Assembly: GCA_009778475.1 (NCBI GenBank)
Contig: WRJS01000021.1
Location: forward strand, 1 to 38,338
DNA length: 38,338 nucleotides
Reading direction: 5' to 3'
Source of the DNA: Kiritimatiellota bacterium
GTDB taxonomy: Bacteria; Verrucomicrobiota; Kiritimatiellia; RFP12; UBA1067
Below, one piece after another: positions 1 to 8,717 of the stretch. Position numbers and translations under genes: made by a program. The notes beneath the pieces are model-generated. The model was not told the DNA's origin, did not search any database, and saw only the letters and a list, made by a program, of their open reading frames with translations. Each line of letters begins with the position of its first letter. Positions within the stretch are counted from its first letter, which is position 1.

Positions 1-19
1 AAAGGCGGGGCGGGAATGA

Positions 20-175
20 GTGAAGCGCGCGGACGGGACGTTCATCACGGTTCAATCGGCAAACGATTTGAATCTGGACAACACAACCGAGCCGCTTCAC
101 TTCTACGACCCCGGGCTGTTCCCGGGGGTGTTCGGGGAGCAACCGCAAAGTATGTTCAACATGGGGGACGATTAA
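20..175 (+). CDS. C-terminal tail of an upstream gene or gene remnant
   Basis: An open frame of 51 codons ends at TAA 173-175, one base before the ATG of the next gene. It ends in a plausible protein tail (…QSMFNMGDD). The same frame has a TGA at 17-19, so this is either a short gene from GTG 20, or a remnant or frameshifted end of a longer gene cut by the window edge. I recognise no family. The one-base spacing to the next start suggests co-transcription and perhaps translational coupling. Confidence is low because so little is visible. Confidence 0.3.
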   Translation: MKRADGTFITVQSANDLNLDNTTEPLHFYDPGLFPGVFGEQPQSMFNMGDD

Positions 176-176
176 A

Positions 177-1178
177 ATGAAAGCGGCGAGAACTACAGGA
201 ATACTGGTGTGCGCTTTTGCGGCACTCATCGGGACGGCTGATGATATGCAGCCCGGCAGAAAGGCGGATATCCTCAAGCCCGCGTTTCAGCGGCAGGAGC
301 AGGCGCTGCTGCGGCTTATGGACAAATGGATAGCCGACGGAATGGAGTATGACGTTAAAATAGAAGAGAGAGAGGTTTTCCCGTCCAAGAAGTTTACGCT
401 GGAAAAGACAACGTCATTTTTTCACTTCGTCACGCTCCCCGCAGAAATAGAACAGGGAATCAGAGGCCTTAACCTTGTCAAAATGGAAGGGCGCCTTAAA
501 ATGCCTGGGCTTGTTTTGAAATACAGCGACAACCCCCAATACTCTTTCGCAATAACAGTCTTTTACATAGCGACTCTCAGTTTTAGAGCAGACGGGGGGT
601 GGCAAGGGCAGACGCTTGATGCCATCGCCAGCAAGGACAGGGACGGGTGGGATAAGGAAAGCGTCAAGAGGATGACCGCAGGGTATGCGCCGAGCCTCCT
701 GTATTACTATGACTGGGAGGTTTTCTCGTCATGCGCAATCCCTGACGTGTATGCGGCGGAAGTCCTTGAATCAGGCAGTCAGGCGAAAGGTTTGAAAGAA
801 AAGATGCATCTTTGTATTGATGATGACAAACGCAGGCTACTTGATAATCGCAGAGATTTCGTCACATGGAGCCGGGAAAATAATGCAGGCAAAAAAAACT
901 ACCTCCCCGCGCTGATGATGGGACTGTTCACCGTGGACGGCTACGCCTTCGACGACGGGACGGGTGCTTACGCCATGAACGAACGCGGGAAGATGCTGAT
1001 GGACTTCATCGCCGAGTTCCCCATCCCCGAGAACGCCACACGGCTGCAAGCCGTGATGGACGGCGGTAACAAGGACGAGATCGAGGGCATGATGAAGAAA
1101 CACGGCACGGAGGCGAAATGGAAAGAGCTCCTCAAAAAACCCACCCACCCCGCGTTCGCCAAATACCCGCAGGACTGA
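177..1178 (+). CDS. Secreted protein of unknown function, 333 aa
   Basis: The N-terminus (MKAARTTGILVCAFAALIGTA) has two basic residues and a short hydrophobic stretch, consistent with a Sec signal peptide cleaved near residue 21. The mature part is mixed alpha/beta in character, with aromatic-rich segments (LLYYYDWEVFSS) and a charged C-terminal third. No domain is recognised. ATG 177 is preceded by GGGGGA at 164-169, about 7 bases upstream, and by the stop of the preceding frame, so coupling is likely. The first roughly 700 bases are richer in A and T (AAA, ATA and GAA codons) than the surrounding genes, while the last 300 bases return to the GC-rich local norm. That may mean foreign or mosaic origin. 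It is a real gene by start, ribosome site and composition; its role is unknown. Confidence 0.6.
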   Translation: MKAARTTGILVCAFAALIGTADDMQPGRKADILKPAFQRQEQALLRLMDKWIADGMEYDVKIEEREVFPSKKFTLEKTTSFFHFVTLPAEIEQGIRGLNLVKMEGRLKMPGLVLKYSDNPQYSFAITVFYIATLSFRADGGWQGQTLDAIASKDRDGWDKESVKRMTAGYAPSLLYYYDWEVFSSCAIPDVYAAEVLESGSQAKGLKEKMHLCIDDDKRRLLDNRRDFVTWSRENNAGKKNYLPALMMGLFTVDGYAFDDGTGAYAMNERGKMLMDFIAEFPIPENATRLQAVMDGGNKDEIEGMMKKHGTEAKWKELLKKPTHPAFAKYPQD

Positions 1179-1488
1179 CCGCGGGCAAAGGCGACCGCAA
1201 AGCACGCAGGGGCATCCGGGAGCGCAGGGCATCCGGGAGCGCAGGGCTTCCGCCCTGCCTATCATTCGGCAAGGCGGAAGCCTTGCGCTCCCAGCACCTT
1301 GCAAGGCGGAGGCCTTGCGCCCCCGGCACCATGCAAGGCGGAAGCCTTACGCTCCCGGCGCCATGGCCGCGTGCCGTTTGAGCCTGACTATTCAAGATGA
1401 CTGGTGGCATGACGGGGACGCGCTTCTCGGGCACGGTTTCGCTTATTTCCAGTATGAGGGGCCGGACCGCGGGCAAAGGCGACCGCAA
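1177..1488 (+). repeat. Direct repeat pair, 24 bp, flanking the hairpin cluster
   Basis: The 24-base sequence beginning GACCGCGGGCAAAGG occurs at 1177-1200 and again at 1465-1488, both times followed by a similar CGCAAAG-rich stretch. The first copy overlaps the stop codon of the preceding gene. The 264 bases between the copies hold the hairpin cluster (1214-1358) and about 100 bases of undefined sequence. No gene is supported in 1179-1653. Confidence 0.6.
1214..1358. repeat. Cluster of REP-like hairpin repeats (family i)
   Basis: Three forward copies of a 7-bp-stem hairpin lie at 1269-1286 (GCAAGGC GGAA GCCTTGC), 1301-1318 (loop GGAG) and 1333-1350 (one arm base changed). Each is followed by a GCTCCCGG-like flank. 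A reverse-orientation copy at 1241-1258 has arms GCAGGGC and GCCCTGC, so both arms changed together and pairing is preserved. A truncated reverse copy lies at 1214-1230. The same element recurs at 30554, 34607 and about 37855. This is a dispersed intergenic palindromic repeat; its function is unknown. Confidence 0.85.
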
Positions 1489-1588
1489 GGATCGCAAAGG
1501 TGAATCCCCGCCCAAGCTCCCCGCACCCTTCCGGGCGTGGTTCATTTAATATTGCAATTTGCAATTTAAAAACCGCCGCCTGTCCCGT

Positions 1589-1617
1589 TTGACATTCCGA
1601 CCAGACTCTGCTATAAT
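1589..1617 (+). promoter_or_regulatory. Perfect consensus sigma-70 promoter
   Basis: TTGACA at 1589-1594 and TATAAT at 1612-1617 are separated by exactly 17 bases. Transcription would start near 1624, about 30 bases before the ATG at 1654, with AGAGG at 1643-1647 as ribosome site. It would drive the beta-strand-repeat gene and probably the ABC transporter genes behind it. Confidence 0.85.
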
Positions 1618-1653
1618 CAAACATTGTATTTTTAATTGTGAAAGAGGTATCTT

Positions 1654-4600
1654 ATGAAACACTTGTTTACGGTATTCGCGGCCCTCGGGTTTGGTCTTTC
1701 ATGCGCACACGCGCAAATTCCCGTCCTCACATACAACGGCGCATTCGGCGGCGACTGGTTCGCCTCGGGTGTGTGGCTGGATGAGCAGGGGCAGTCCGTG
1801 GATTGGGCGGATGGCTCGGTCGCGGTCATCACCAACACGAGCCTCAACAACGCGAACATCAACCTCTCGGCGGATGCGGTGGTGCATGGGTTTTGTGTCA
1901 CCATCAGTTACCGCACTTACATCAATGGCAACGGCAAGCTGACGCTGGGCGCGGGGGGTATCGTCGCGGACATGGGCGGTGAATTCAACATTCAGAGTGA
2001 GGGCGGCCTGCACTTGGCGGCGTCGCAGGAGTGGTTCTCTGCGACGGGCTCGATGTTCTGCCTCGACGGGCGCCGCGCCATCACGTCGGCGCCGGGCGTC
2101 GTGCTGACGGTCAACAATGGGCAGCTGCGCGCGAACGCGGGCGGCGGCCTGACGGATCAATGCACGATCATCATCGTGGGTGAGCGCGGTTCCATCTCGC
2201 CGTCGCCCTCGGGTGAGCTCGGCACGAACAAACTCATTTTCGAGGGGCCCGGCACCCGTTACAATTCCACGGGCGACAACCCCGCGTTCATCGGCGAGCC
2301 TTCGACGGGCAGTGAGTTGCTGCTGAACAACGGGGCGTCGTTCAATGTGGGCGGCACGAAGGAGTACCGCTTGCCGCTCTTGACGGTGGCGTCGCCGACG
2401 GGTACGGTCGCCTCGGCGATCACGGGCGGGGATTTGTCGCTGACCAACGCGGAGACGGTGTTGCACATCGAGGCTGACGCGGAACTCAACATCTCGGCGC
2501 GGCTCGCCGACGGCCCTGCGGGCGCGTCGGCCGTGCGCAAGACGGGCGCGGGCGCGTTGCTGTTCACGCGGGAGCAGTTGTTCAGCGGCGGGCTGGCGGT
2601 GGACACGGGGGATGTGGCGGTCTCCGTGGCGAACGGTCTCGGCGCGGGGGCGGTGACGCTCGCGAGCGGCATCGCGCTGGAACTCCTGCCGGGCGCGTCG
2701 GTCGCGAACGCCATCGGCGGCGCGGGCGCGGTGGTGAAAACGGGCGCGGGCGCGGCGACGCTCACGGGCGTGAGCACCTACACGGGCGGCACGGACATTC
2801 AGGACGGCACGGTGCGCGTCAACGCGCTGGCGGCGTTCGGCGGCGGCACGGTCGCGCTCAACGGCAACACCATCGCGTTCGTGAACAACATCACGCTCAC
2901 GGCGGCGGCGGTTTTCCCGAAGGTGCCGGGGGCGGGCGTGTTGAAGGCGGAGGCGAACACGACGCTGACGTGGGCGGATGACTACGCGGCGGCGCAGGCC
3001 TTGCGCCTGGAGGCGGACCTGCTGGGCAACGTCGTGGTCACGGGCAGCCTGACGGGCGCGGGCTTCGTCAAGACCGACCCGGGCAAACTGAGCCTCTCGG
3101 ACGTGACGGGCTACACGGGCGTCATCCGCGTGGAGAACGGCATCCTGTACATCGGCGACACCTCGGTGCTGACGGGCGACGTCACGATCGAGACGGCGGA
3201 CAGCGGCGCGGTGCAACTCGACTCCATCATGGGGCAGAACCTCGCGCTCATCACGGGGACGGCGAACATCGTCTTTGCCGACGGCGCGGCCATCACGCTC
3301 GACACGGACATGGTCGCCGCACCGTCCGTCGTGCTGAACGAGACGCTTGTCATCTCCGACCTCTCCGGCGCGGGCGACCTCGTCAAGATCGGCCCCGGCA
3401 CGATGGTCGTCACGAACGCGCCCAACTTCACGGGGCGGGTGTTCGTGCTGGACGGCACGCTCGTCGCCGAGACCCCGCTCGGCCAGCAGACCATCACCGT
3501 CTCCAACGGCACGTTCCGCGTGAACAACGCGACGCTCGCGAACAACCCCCTCGCACTGCTGGAAGCGACCGCCGTGCTGGCGGTCACCAACTCCGGCTCG
3601 CTCGGCGCGGGCGCGCTCGCGGTGAACGTCGGGCGGCTGCGCATCGAGGCGGGCGGCACCGTCGGCACACGCGCCGTCACGGTCAGCGGCACGGGACGGG
3701 TGCTGGTCGCCGACGGCGCGGGCTTCGACAACGGCCTGCTCACCATCGGCGGCGGCAGCAGCACGCTGGAGTTCATCGCGTCCACGGTGATGACCAAGGC
3801 CCCTGTCATCGCGGGCAACTGCTGGTTCTACGCGCCCCCCGGCATCGAGGCCGAAATCAACCAGCCGGTGAACACCTCCGCGAAAGCGAAACTCATCGTC
3901 AACGGCGGCGGCCGCATCACGTTCTCCGGAGGCGGCGACTTTGCCCACGCCAGCGAAATCTTCGTGCAGCAGAGCGGGACGGAGTTCGTCGTGGTCTCCA
4001 ACAAGGTCACCATCTCGTGGTACGCCGGGTTGGAGGTCGGCGGCAAACTCATCCTCGTCAAAGACGGCGGCGAGATCGAGATTACGGGCGGAAGCGCCTC
4101 CGCGGTCCATGTCGGCGCGAACCAGACCGGCACCTCCACCATCGAGGTCGGGGAGGGCGGCACGCTCAATATCCTCAACGGGACGAATTTCAGGCTCGGC
4201 TACAACGCCAACGCCATCGGCGTGCTGCGCATCAGCGGCGGCACGGCATACCTCCCCGATAACAACATTTTCGGCGTCGGCGACAATACTGGCGCCACCG
4301 GGCGCGTGGAGATCGTCAGCGGCACCCTCCACACCAGCCGACCCATCCGCCGGAACAATGACGGCAACGGGACCGTCATCTTCAGCGGCGGCACGTTGCA
4401 GTCCGACGGCGTCAACAGCCCCGACCCGTGGATCGCCGACAACATCCCCGTCATCGTCGAGGCGGGCGGCGGCACTATCGACGTGAACGGCCTGGAGATG
4501 ACCATCGGCGCCTCCGCCATCACCGGCCCCGGCACCCTCACCGTGACCGGCAACGGCATCGCGCACTTCGACCGCCCCGCACCCGACTGGACCGGCGGCG

Positions 4601-6117
4601 CCGCAATCGACAACTGCACCCTCCGCGCGAGCGCGACCAGCGCCCTCGGCACAGGCGTGGTGGACATCGGCGACGGCACGTTGGACATCACCGACGACGC
4701 GCTCCTGCCCAACGCCATCCGCGCCGACGGCGGCAACCTCCACGTCGGCGAAGGCCTCACCGCGCACACTGGCATCGCCCTCAGCGGCCGCATCACCAAG
4801 ACCGGCCCCGGCGAATGGGTCGCCGACGCGCTCTTCGACGACGCCGACCTCTCCATCGCCGACGGCCAAGTGACCGTCGCGCCCTTCGCCGAAGCCCTCG
4901 AAGGCCTCGCCGTGGCCGCGGGCGCACCCGCCGCCTTCTGGGTTGACGCGACCGTGGCCGCCTCGCTCGCCGCCAACGGGAGCGGGCAGGTCAGCAGGTG
5001 GTTCGACCGCCGCACCCCCGGCGACCTCAACGGCTTCTACGCCTCCCAGATGTACAACGCCCCCGTGCTAACCCCCGCCCAACTCAACGGCCTGCCCGTC
5101 GTGGACTTCGGCAACCTCGGCCAAGACGGCCAGGCCAACGACAACCGCCCCATGGTGTTCAAGGACTACCTCGACAACATCCGCACCGTGTTCTGGGTCA
5201 TCGGCTCGAAGAACGGCGGCGGCTTCCTGCTCGGCGACTCCAAGGAGGTCGGCGGGGCGCGGCACTTCCACCGCGCCGCCGGGTCGGGCCTCTACGGCGG
5301 CAATCCCTCCGACCCGCTGTGGCGCTGGCAAGACCCCTCGAAAAACGCCGCCCCCAACGGCGAGACATGGATCAACAAAGAACCCGTGGACGGCACAGTG
5401 ACCGGCCTCAGCGGCGACTTCGACCTCGTGGCGTGGCGCCTCTCCGAGACCGACGACACCAACGACAGCGCCGCCGGGGCAATGTGGTTCGCCGCCTGCT
5501 ACGCTCCCAACACCGGCCGGCTCAACGGCGGTCAAGACCTCGGCGAAGTCCTCATCTTCACCAACCGCCTCACCGACGCGGAACTCCGTCTCGCCGAATA
5601 CTACCTCGCCCGCAAGTGGTTCCCCCACCTCGCGCAGATGCCCGCCGCCCGCTCCGTCTCACTCGACACCGAAGGCGTCGCGTTCGTCAACGCCCACACC
5701 GACACGCTGCGCGTCAGCGAACTCATCATCAACGCCGCGAACGTCACCGTGGGCGGCCCCATCGCCGCCGCCAAACTCACCGTCACCGCCAACGGCGCAC
5801 TCCAATGCGAACGCCTCCAGACCCTCGAGACCGCCGCGCTCGAACTCGAGGACGGCGCCACCATCCTGATCGACGCAACCCTGCTCGGCGACTACCCCGC
5901 GCTCATGGTGACGGGCGACGTGACGCTCCCGCAGAACGCCGCGTTCCGCTTCATCGGCTCACCCAAGCCCCCGCCCAGCGTCCTGCTCGTCAGGGCCACC
6001 GGCACGGTCAACGGCGCGGCCCTCTGGCAAGCCCCCCCCGGCCCCTCCCGCATCGAGGTCAAGGGCGCGGACATCTGGCTCAAAACCGCGCAAGGCACAA
6101 TCATCATCCTGAAATAA
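1654..6117 (+). CDS. Large secreted autotransporter-associated beta-strand-repeat protein with LamG-like domain
   Basis: A 1487-aa protein with a clear signal peptide (MKHLFTVFAALGFGLSCAHA, cleavage after residue 20). The body is a Gly/Thr/Ala/Asn-rich beta-helix type sequence. At least five units match the autotransporter-associated beta-strand repeat (KTGxGxLxLxxxxxYTGxxxVxxGTL), starting near residues 295, 359, 471, 576 and 1046; the 359 unit (VVKTGAGAATLTGVSTYTGG) is the clearest. Residues about 1090-1325 resemble a concanavalin-like/LamG domain (AAFWVDATVAASL … GEVLIFTNRLTDAEL … YYLARKW). There is no C-terminal beta-barrel and no PEP-CTERM tail; the protein ends in GTIIILK, much like the protein at 23408-28942. 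It is likely exported and surface-exposed, perhaps an adhesin or glycan-binding fibre. The gene has its own strong promoter and ends 7 bases before an ABC ATPase gene. Confidence 0.85.
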   Translation: MKHLFTVFAALGFGLSCAHAQIPVLTYNGAFGGDWFASGVWLDEQGQSVDWADGSVAVITNTSLNNANINLSADAVVHGFCVTISYRTYINGNGKLTLGAGGIVADMGGEFNIQSEGGLHLAASQEWFSATGSMFCLDGRRAITSAPGVVLTVNNGQLRANAGGGLTDQCTIIIVGERGSISPSPSGELGTNKLIFEGPGTRYNSTGDNPAFIGEPSTGSELLLNNGASFNVGGTKEYRLPLLTVASPTGTVASAITGGDLSLTNAETVLHIEADAELNISARLADGPAGASAVRKTGAGALLFTREQLFSGGLAVDTGDVAVSVANGLGAGAVTLASGIALELLPGASVANAIGGAGAVVKTGAGAATLTGVSTYTGGTDIQDGTVRVNALAAFGGGTVALNGNTIAFVNNITLTAAAVFPKVPGAGVLKAEANTTLTWADDYAAAQALRLEADLLGNVVVTGSLTGAGFVKTDPGKLSLSDVTGYTGVIRVENGILYIGDTSVLTGDVTIETADSGAVQLDSIMGQNLALITGTANIVFADGAAITLDTDMVAAPSVVLNETLVISDLSGAGDLVKIGPGTMVVTNAPNFTGRVFVLDGTLVAETPLGQQTITVSNGTFRVNNATLANNPLALLEATAVLAVTNSGSLGAGALAVNVGRLRIEAGGTVGTRAVTVSGTGRVLVADGAGFDNGLLTIGGGSSTLEFIASTVMTKAPVIAGNCWFYAPPGIEAEINQPVNTSAKAKLIVNGGGRITFSGGGDFAHASEIFVQQSGTEFVVVSNKVTISWYAGLEVGGKLILVKDGGEIEITGGSASAVHVGANQTGTSTIEVGEGGTLNILNGTNFRLGYNANAIGVLRISGGTAYLPDNNIFGVGDNTGATGRVEIVSGTLHTSRPIRRNNDGNGTVIFSGGTLQSDGVNSPDPWIADNIPVIVEAGGGTIDVNGLEMTIGASAITGPGTLTVTGNGIAHFDRPAPDWTGGAAIDNCTLRASATSALGTGVVDIGDGTLDITDDALLPNAIRADGGNLHVGEGLTAHTGIALSGRITKTGPGEWVADALFDDADLSIADGQVTVAPFAEALEGLAVAAGAPAAFWVDATVAASLAANGSGQVSRWFDRRTPGDLNGFYASQMYNAPVLTPAQLNGLPVVDFGNLGQDGQANDNRPMVFKDYLDNIRTVFWVIGSKNGGGFLLGDSKEVGGARHFHRAAGSGLYGGNPSDPLWRWQDPSKNAAPNGETWINKEPVDGTVTGLSGDFDLVAWRLSETDDTNDSAAGAMWFAACYAPNTGRLNGGQDLGEVLIFTNRLTDAELRLAEYYLARKWFPHLAQMPAARSVSLDTEGVAFVNAHTDTLRVSELIINAANVTVGGPIAAAKLTVTANGALQCERLQTLETAALELEDGATILIDATLLGDYPALMVTGDVTLPQNAAFRFIGSPKPPPSVLLVRATGTVNGAALWQAPPGPSRIEVKGADIWLKTAQGTIIILK

Positions 6118-6124
6118 GGCCTCG

Positions 6125-6859
6125 ATGAAACTGGACATCGAAAACCTCTCGTACCGCTACACCGCGACCCCCGCGCTGGACGGCGTCTCGCTGTCCGTCG
6201 CGGCGGGGCAGCTCGTGACGGTCATCGGGCTGAACGGCGCGGGCAAGACGACGCTGCTGCGCTGCCTCTCCACCCTGACCGTCCCGCAGCGGGGGACGAT
6301 CTTCTGCGACGGGCAGCCGCTGGCGCGTTCGGACATCGCGCTCCGCCGCCGCATCTTCTTCATCCCCGACACGCCGCAGCTGTTCCCCGACAGGACGGTC
6401 ATCCAGAACCTCGCGGTCATCTCGCGCATCTACGGCGCGGACACGCCCGACGCGCCCGAACGCGCCATCCGCACCCTGCGCGAACTCGATATGCTCCCGC
6501 ACGCCTACACGCCCGTCCGCGAGCTCTCGCGCGGGCAGCAGTACAAGACCGCGCTCACGGCATTGGTGCTGGTGGACGCGGATCTGTGGCTGCTGGACGA
6601 GCCGTTCGCCGCGGGCATGGACCCGCTCGGCAACGCCTTCCTGCGTAAGCAGATCCGCGCCGCCACCGCGCGGGGCAAGACCGTCCTCTACACCACCCAG
6701 CTTCCCGAGCTCGCCGAGCAGTTCTCGGACACCCTCGCCGTCCTCCACCAAGCCCGCCTCTGCGCCTTCGCCCCCGTGGCGGACATCACGGCGCAGTTCA
6801 AGGGCGCCCCCGACGCGCTGGAGGCGTTCTTCCAGTCGCTGCGCGACCCGCCGCAATGA
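6125..6859 (+). CDS. ABC transporter ATP-binding protein
   Basis: A 244-aa nucleotide-binding subunit of ABC-2 export type. Visible motifs: Walker A GLNGAGKTT (35-43), Q-loop Gln near 85, signature LSRGQ (134-138), Walker B LWLLDEP (154-160) and D-loop region GMDP. The switch (H-loop) histidine expected after the last beta-strand is replaced by Gln 192 (TTQLPELAEQ). This residue helps position the gamma-phosphate in most ABC ATPases, so turnover may be altered. The gene starts 7 bases after the beta-strand-repeat gene and overlaps the permease start by ATGA, so all three are probably one transcript. The substrate cannot be read from sequence; export of a polymer or antimicrobial peptide, or a role in placing the upstream surface protein, are possibilities only. 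Confidence 0.88.
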   Translation: MKLDIENLSYRYTATPALDGVSLSVAAGQLVTVIGLNGAGKTTLLRCLSTLTVPQRGTIFCDGQPLARSDIALRRRIFFIPDTPQLFPDRTVIQNLAVISRIYGADTPDAPERAIRTLRELDMLPHAYTPVRELSRGQQYKTALTALVLVDADLWLLDEPFAAGMDPLGNAFLRKQIRAATARGKTVLYTTQLPELAEQFSDTLAVLHQARLCAFAPVADITAQFKGAPDALEAFFQSLRDPPQ

Positions 6860-8550
6860 AACCGAAACGCCGAGACCCCTTCATCCGCGCCTGCCGCGCC
6901 CTCATCGAAACGGAGTGCGCGCGCGACCCCCGTTTGCGGCGGCAGCTGAAAAAAACGTGGACGCTCACAAAAATCGCTGGGGCTGTTGTCTTGACCCTGT
7001 TCTGCTGTTGTGTGTTCGTTGCCCTCCCCCTTCTCGCCCTCAGCCGCCTCGCCCTGCAAGGTCACGAGCCGCCCTCCGTGTGCCTCTACGGCGCAGTCAT
7101 CGCCGCGCTTTGGTGCGCCATGTTCATCTTCATCCGAAGTATGCTCGCGCCGAGGTTTCCCGCTGTCCTTTTTCATGTGCCGCTTGCCCCGGCAGACTAT
7201 CGCGCAGAGATGCGCTGCCATCTCCTCGCCCTCCCGTGGGCGTTCTGCCCGAGCATCTTCCTGCTGTTGTGCGGCATCGCGTTTTTCGGCGGCGCGTCGG
7301 GCTGGGCAACCGTCCCCCTCATTTTCACGCTCGCGATCCTCTGCGCGCTCGCAAGCGTGGCGGCCGCGTTATGGCTTAAGCAAAGCACTGTCCCGACGGG
7401 CTGGTATTTTTTTATCACACTCGCGATATTTGTTGCGACGCTTATTTCGGCGGCGGTGGAGGACACATCCCCGTGGCTGTTCGAGCAGGTTGAGAACCAC
7501 GCCGAAGCAATCGCCCTGCTCATGCCCGGCGGGTGGGCGGCGGGCGTGCTTTCGGCACACGCGCAGACATTTTCGCGGGCGTGGTGGTGTGCGCTGATCC
7601 CCCTCCTCGGGCTGTCCGCATCCCTGCCGCTCGCGTTGCGCCGACTGGAACGGCATTACACGTTCGAGAGATTCCTCGCCACGGACTGGGGGTGCGCGTT
7701 ACGCAACGCGGACGACGATGACGATCAAGACGGGGAACTCATCGACCGCGACCCGCCCCACCGCCCCGCGCCCGCGGCAGGCGAGCCGGATGCCGACACC
7801 GTGCGCCGCCACTGGGCGCCCGTGTGCGAGACCTCCCGCACCGGCTGGCTGGAGCGTCTTTTCATCCGCCGCCTCTCCCCCGAAGAGAAAATCACCCTCG
7901 AACACATCAGCCCCCGTTTCCCGCGCTGGACGCTCTGGATGCTCCGCGCCCTCGGGGCTTGGGTGATTGCCGTCGCGCTATTCGTCTGCTGCCGGAACAT
8001 CAATTCGGGCAGCATTGCTTACCAAGTGGCGGGTTCCGCGATGCTCGGCGCGTCACTCATCCTGCTCGCCGTGACCTGTCCCGGCATCACGGATTTGAGC
8101 AGAAAATCCACTTGCCAATGGGTTCACCCTTTCCCCCTCCGGCAATGGTTCCACATCCGCCAGAAAGCCGCCTATATTCGGTGCGCCGCCGTCGCCCCCG
8201 TTTACCTCGCCATCGGCGGCGTGATCGCATACCTCTCGCACACCCCCGCGCCCCTCCTTGTCCCCGTCAACATCCTGCTCATGACAACGCTGGGACTCCC
8301 GCACCTGGTACTCCCGCACCTCTGCCTCTTCACCACGGAGCCAATCGCCTGTCAAGGGTGGCTGCGGGCAGGACTGCAAGCCTTCACCCTCATCGCACTC
8401 ACCATCCTGCTGTTCGCGTCAAGCATCGTCAGCCTCGCCTGGATAACCCACCCCCTCCGCTCACTCCTCTGCGCCCTCACCTTCATCCTCCTCTGCCGCC
8501 TCTGGAAACGCTATTCCCTCTTCCAGAACGACCGCGGATATTGCAATTAA
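6856..8550 (+). CDS. ABC transporter permease, 564 aa
   Basis: A polytopic membrane protein with about 12-13 hydrophobic segments in two groups, residues about 36-260 and 355-560. They are separated by a charged cytoplasmic stretch (about 275-345) containing NADDDDDQDGELIDRD. It overlaps the ATPase stop by the tetranucleotide ATGA, so translation is coupled and the two proteins should form one transporter. It is long for a single ABC-2 permease, and the layout of two membrane blocks suggests both permease halves in one chain. I do not recognise a named family. The C-terminus ends in NDRGYCN. Confidence 0.75.
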   Translation: MKPKRRDPFIRACRALIETECARDPRLRRQLKKTWTLTKIAGAVVLTLFCCCVFVALPLLALSRLALQGHEPPSVCLYGAVIAALWCAMFIFIRSMLAPRFPAVLFHVPLAPADYRAEMRCHLLALPWAFCPSIFLLLCGIAFFGGASGWATVPLIFTLAILCALASVAAALWLKQSTVPTGWYFFITLAIFVATLISAAVEDTSPWLFEQVENHAEAIALLMPGGWAAGVLSAHAQTFSRAWWCALIPLLGLSASLPLALRRLERHYTFERFLATDWGCALRNADDDDDQDGELIDRDPPHRPAPAAGEPDADTVRRHWAPVCETSRTGWLERLFIRRLSPEEKITLEHISPRFPRWTLWMLRALGAWVIAVALFVCCRNINSGSIAYQVAGSAMLGASLILLAVTCPGITDLSRKSTCQWVHPFPLRQWFHIRQKAAYIRCAAVAPVYLAIGGVIAYLSHTPAPLLVPVNILLMTTLGLPHLVLPHLCLFTTEPIACQGWLRAGLQAFTLIALTILLFASSIVSLAWITHPLRSLLCALTFILLCRLWKRYSLFQNDRGYCN

Positions 8551-8588
8551 CCTGACCGCGCAGGATGGATGCTCTTGCGCGGTGGAGT

Positions 8589-8636
8589 ACGGTGGCTAAC
8601 CGCAGTCTTCATCAACCGCCGTTTTGAGTTTTTAAT
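8589..8636 (+). terminator. Possible weak rho-independent terminator
   Basis: ACGGTGG at 8589-8595 can pair with CCGCCGT at 8616-8622 (one G-T pair, 20-base loop), followed by TTTGAGTTTTT. A second stem, CCGCGCA at 8556-8562 with TGCGCGG at 8576-8582, lies just after the permease stop but has no T-run. Position between two transcription units supports termination; the long loop argues against it. Confidence 0.35.
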
Positions 8637-8657
8637 ATTAGAGACTAAAAAAAATAG

Positions 8658-8686
8658 TTGACCCCGCGCCGCCAAAGGGGTATCTT
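8658..8686 (+). promoter_or_regulatory. Sigma-70 promoter of the DUF1080 gene
   Basis: TTGACC at 8658-8663 and TATCTT at 8681-8686 are separated by 17 bases. Transcription would start near 8693, leaving about 25 bases before the ATG at 8718, with AGGGAGG at 8706-8712 as a strong ribosome site. Confidence 0.65.
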
Positions 8687-8717
8687 AAAAAAACTCACGT
8701 TAACTAGGGAGGATTGA

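Noticed and set aside
1699-4869. A 1056-codon open frame antisense to the first beta-strand-repeat gene, and a similar one at 23222-26416.
   Set aside because: Both are Arg/Ala/Val/Asp-biased shadows of GC-rich repetitive genes, with no domain, signal peptide or ribosome site; the sense frames carry clear motifs.
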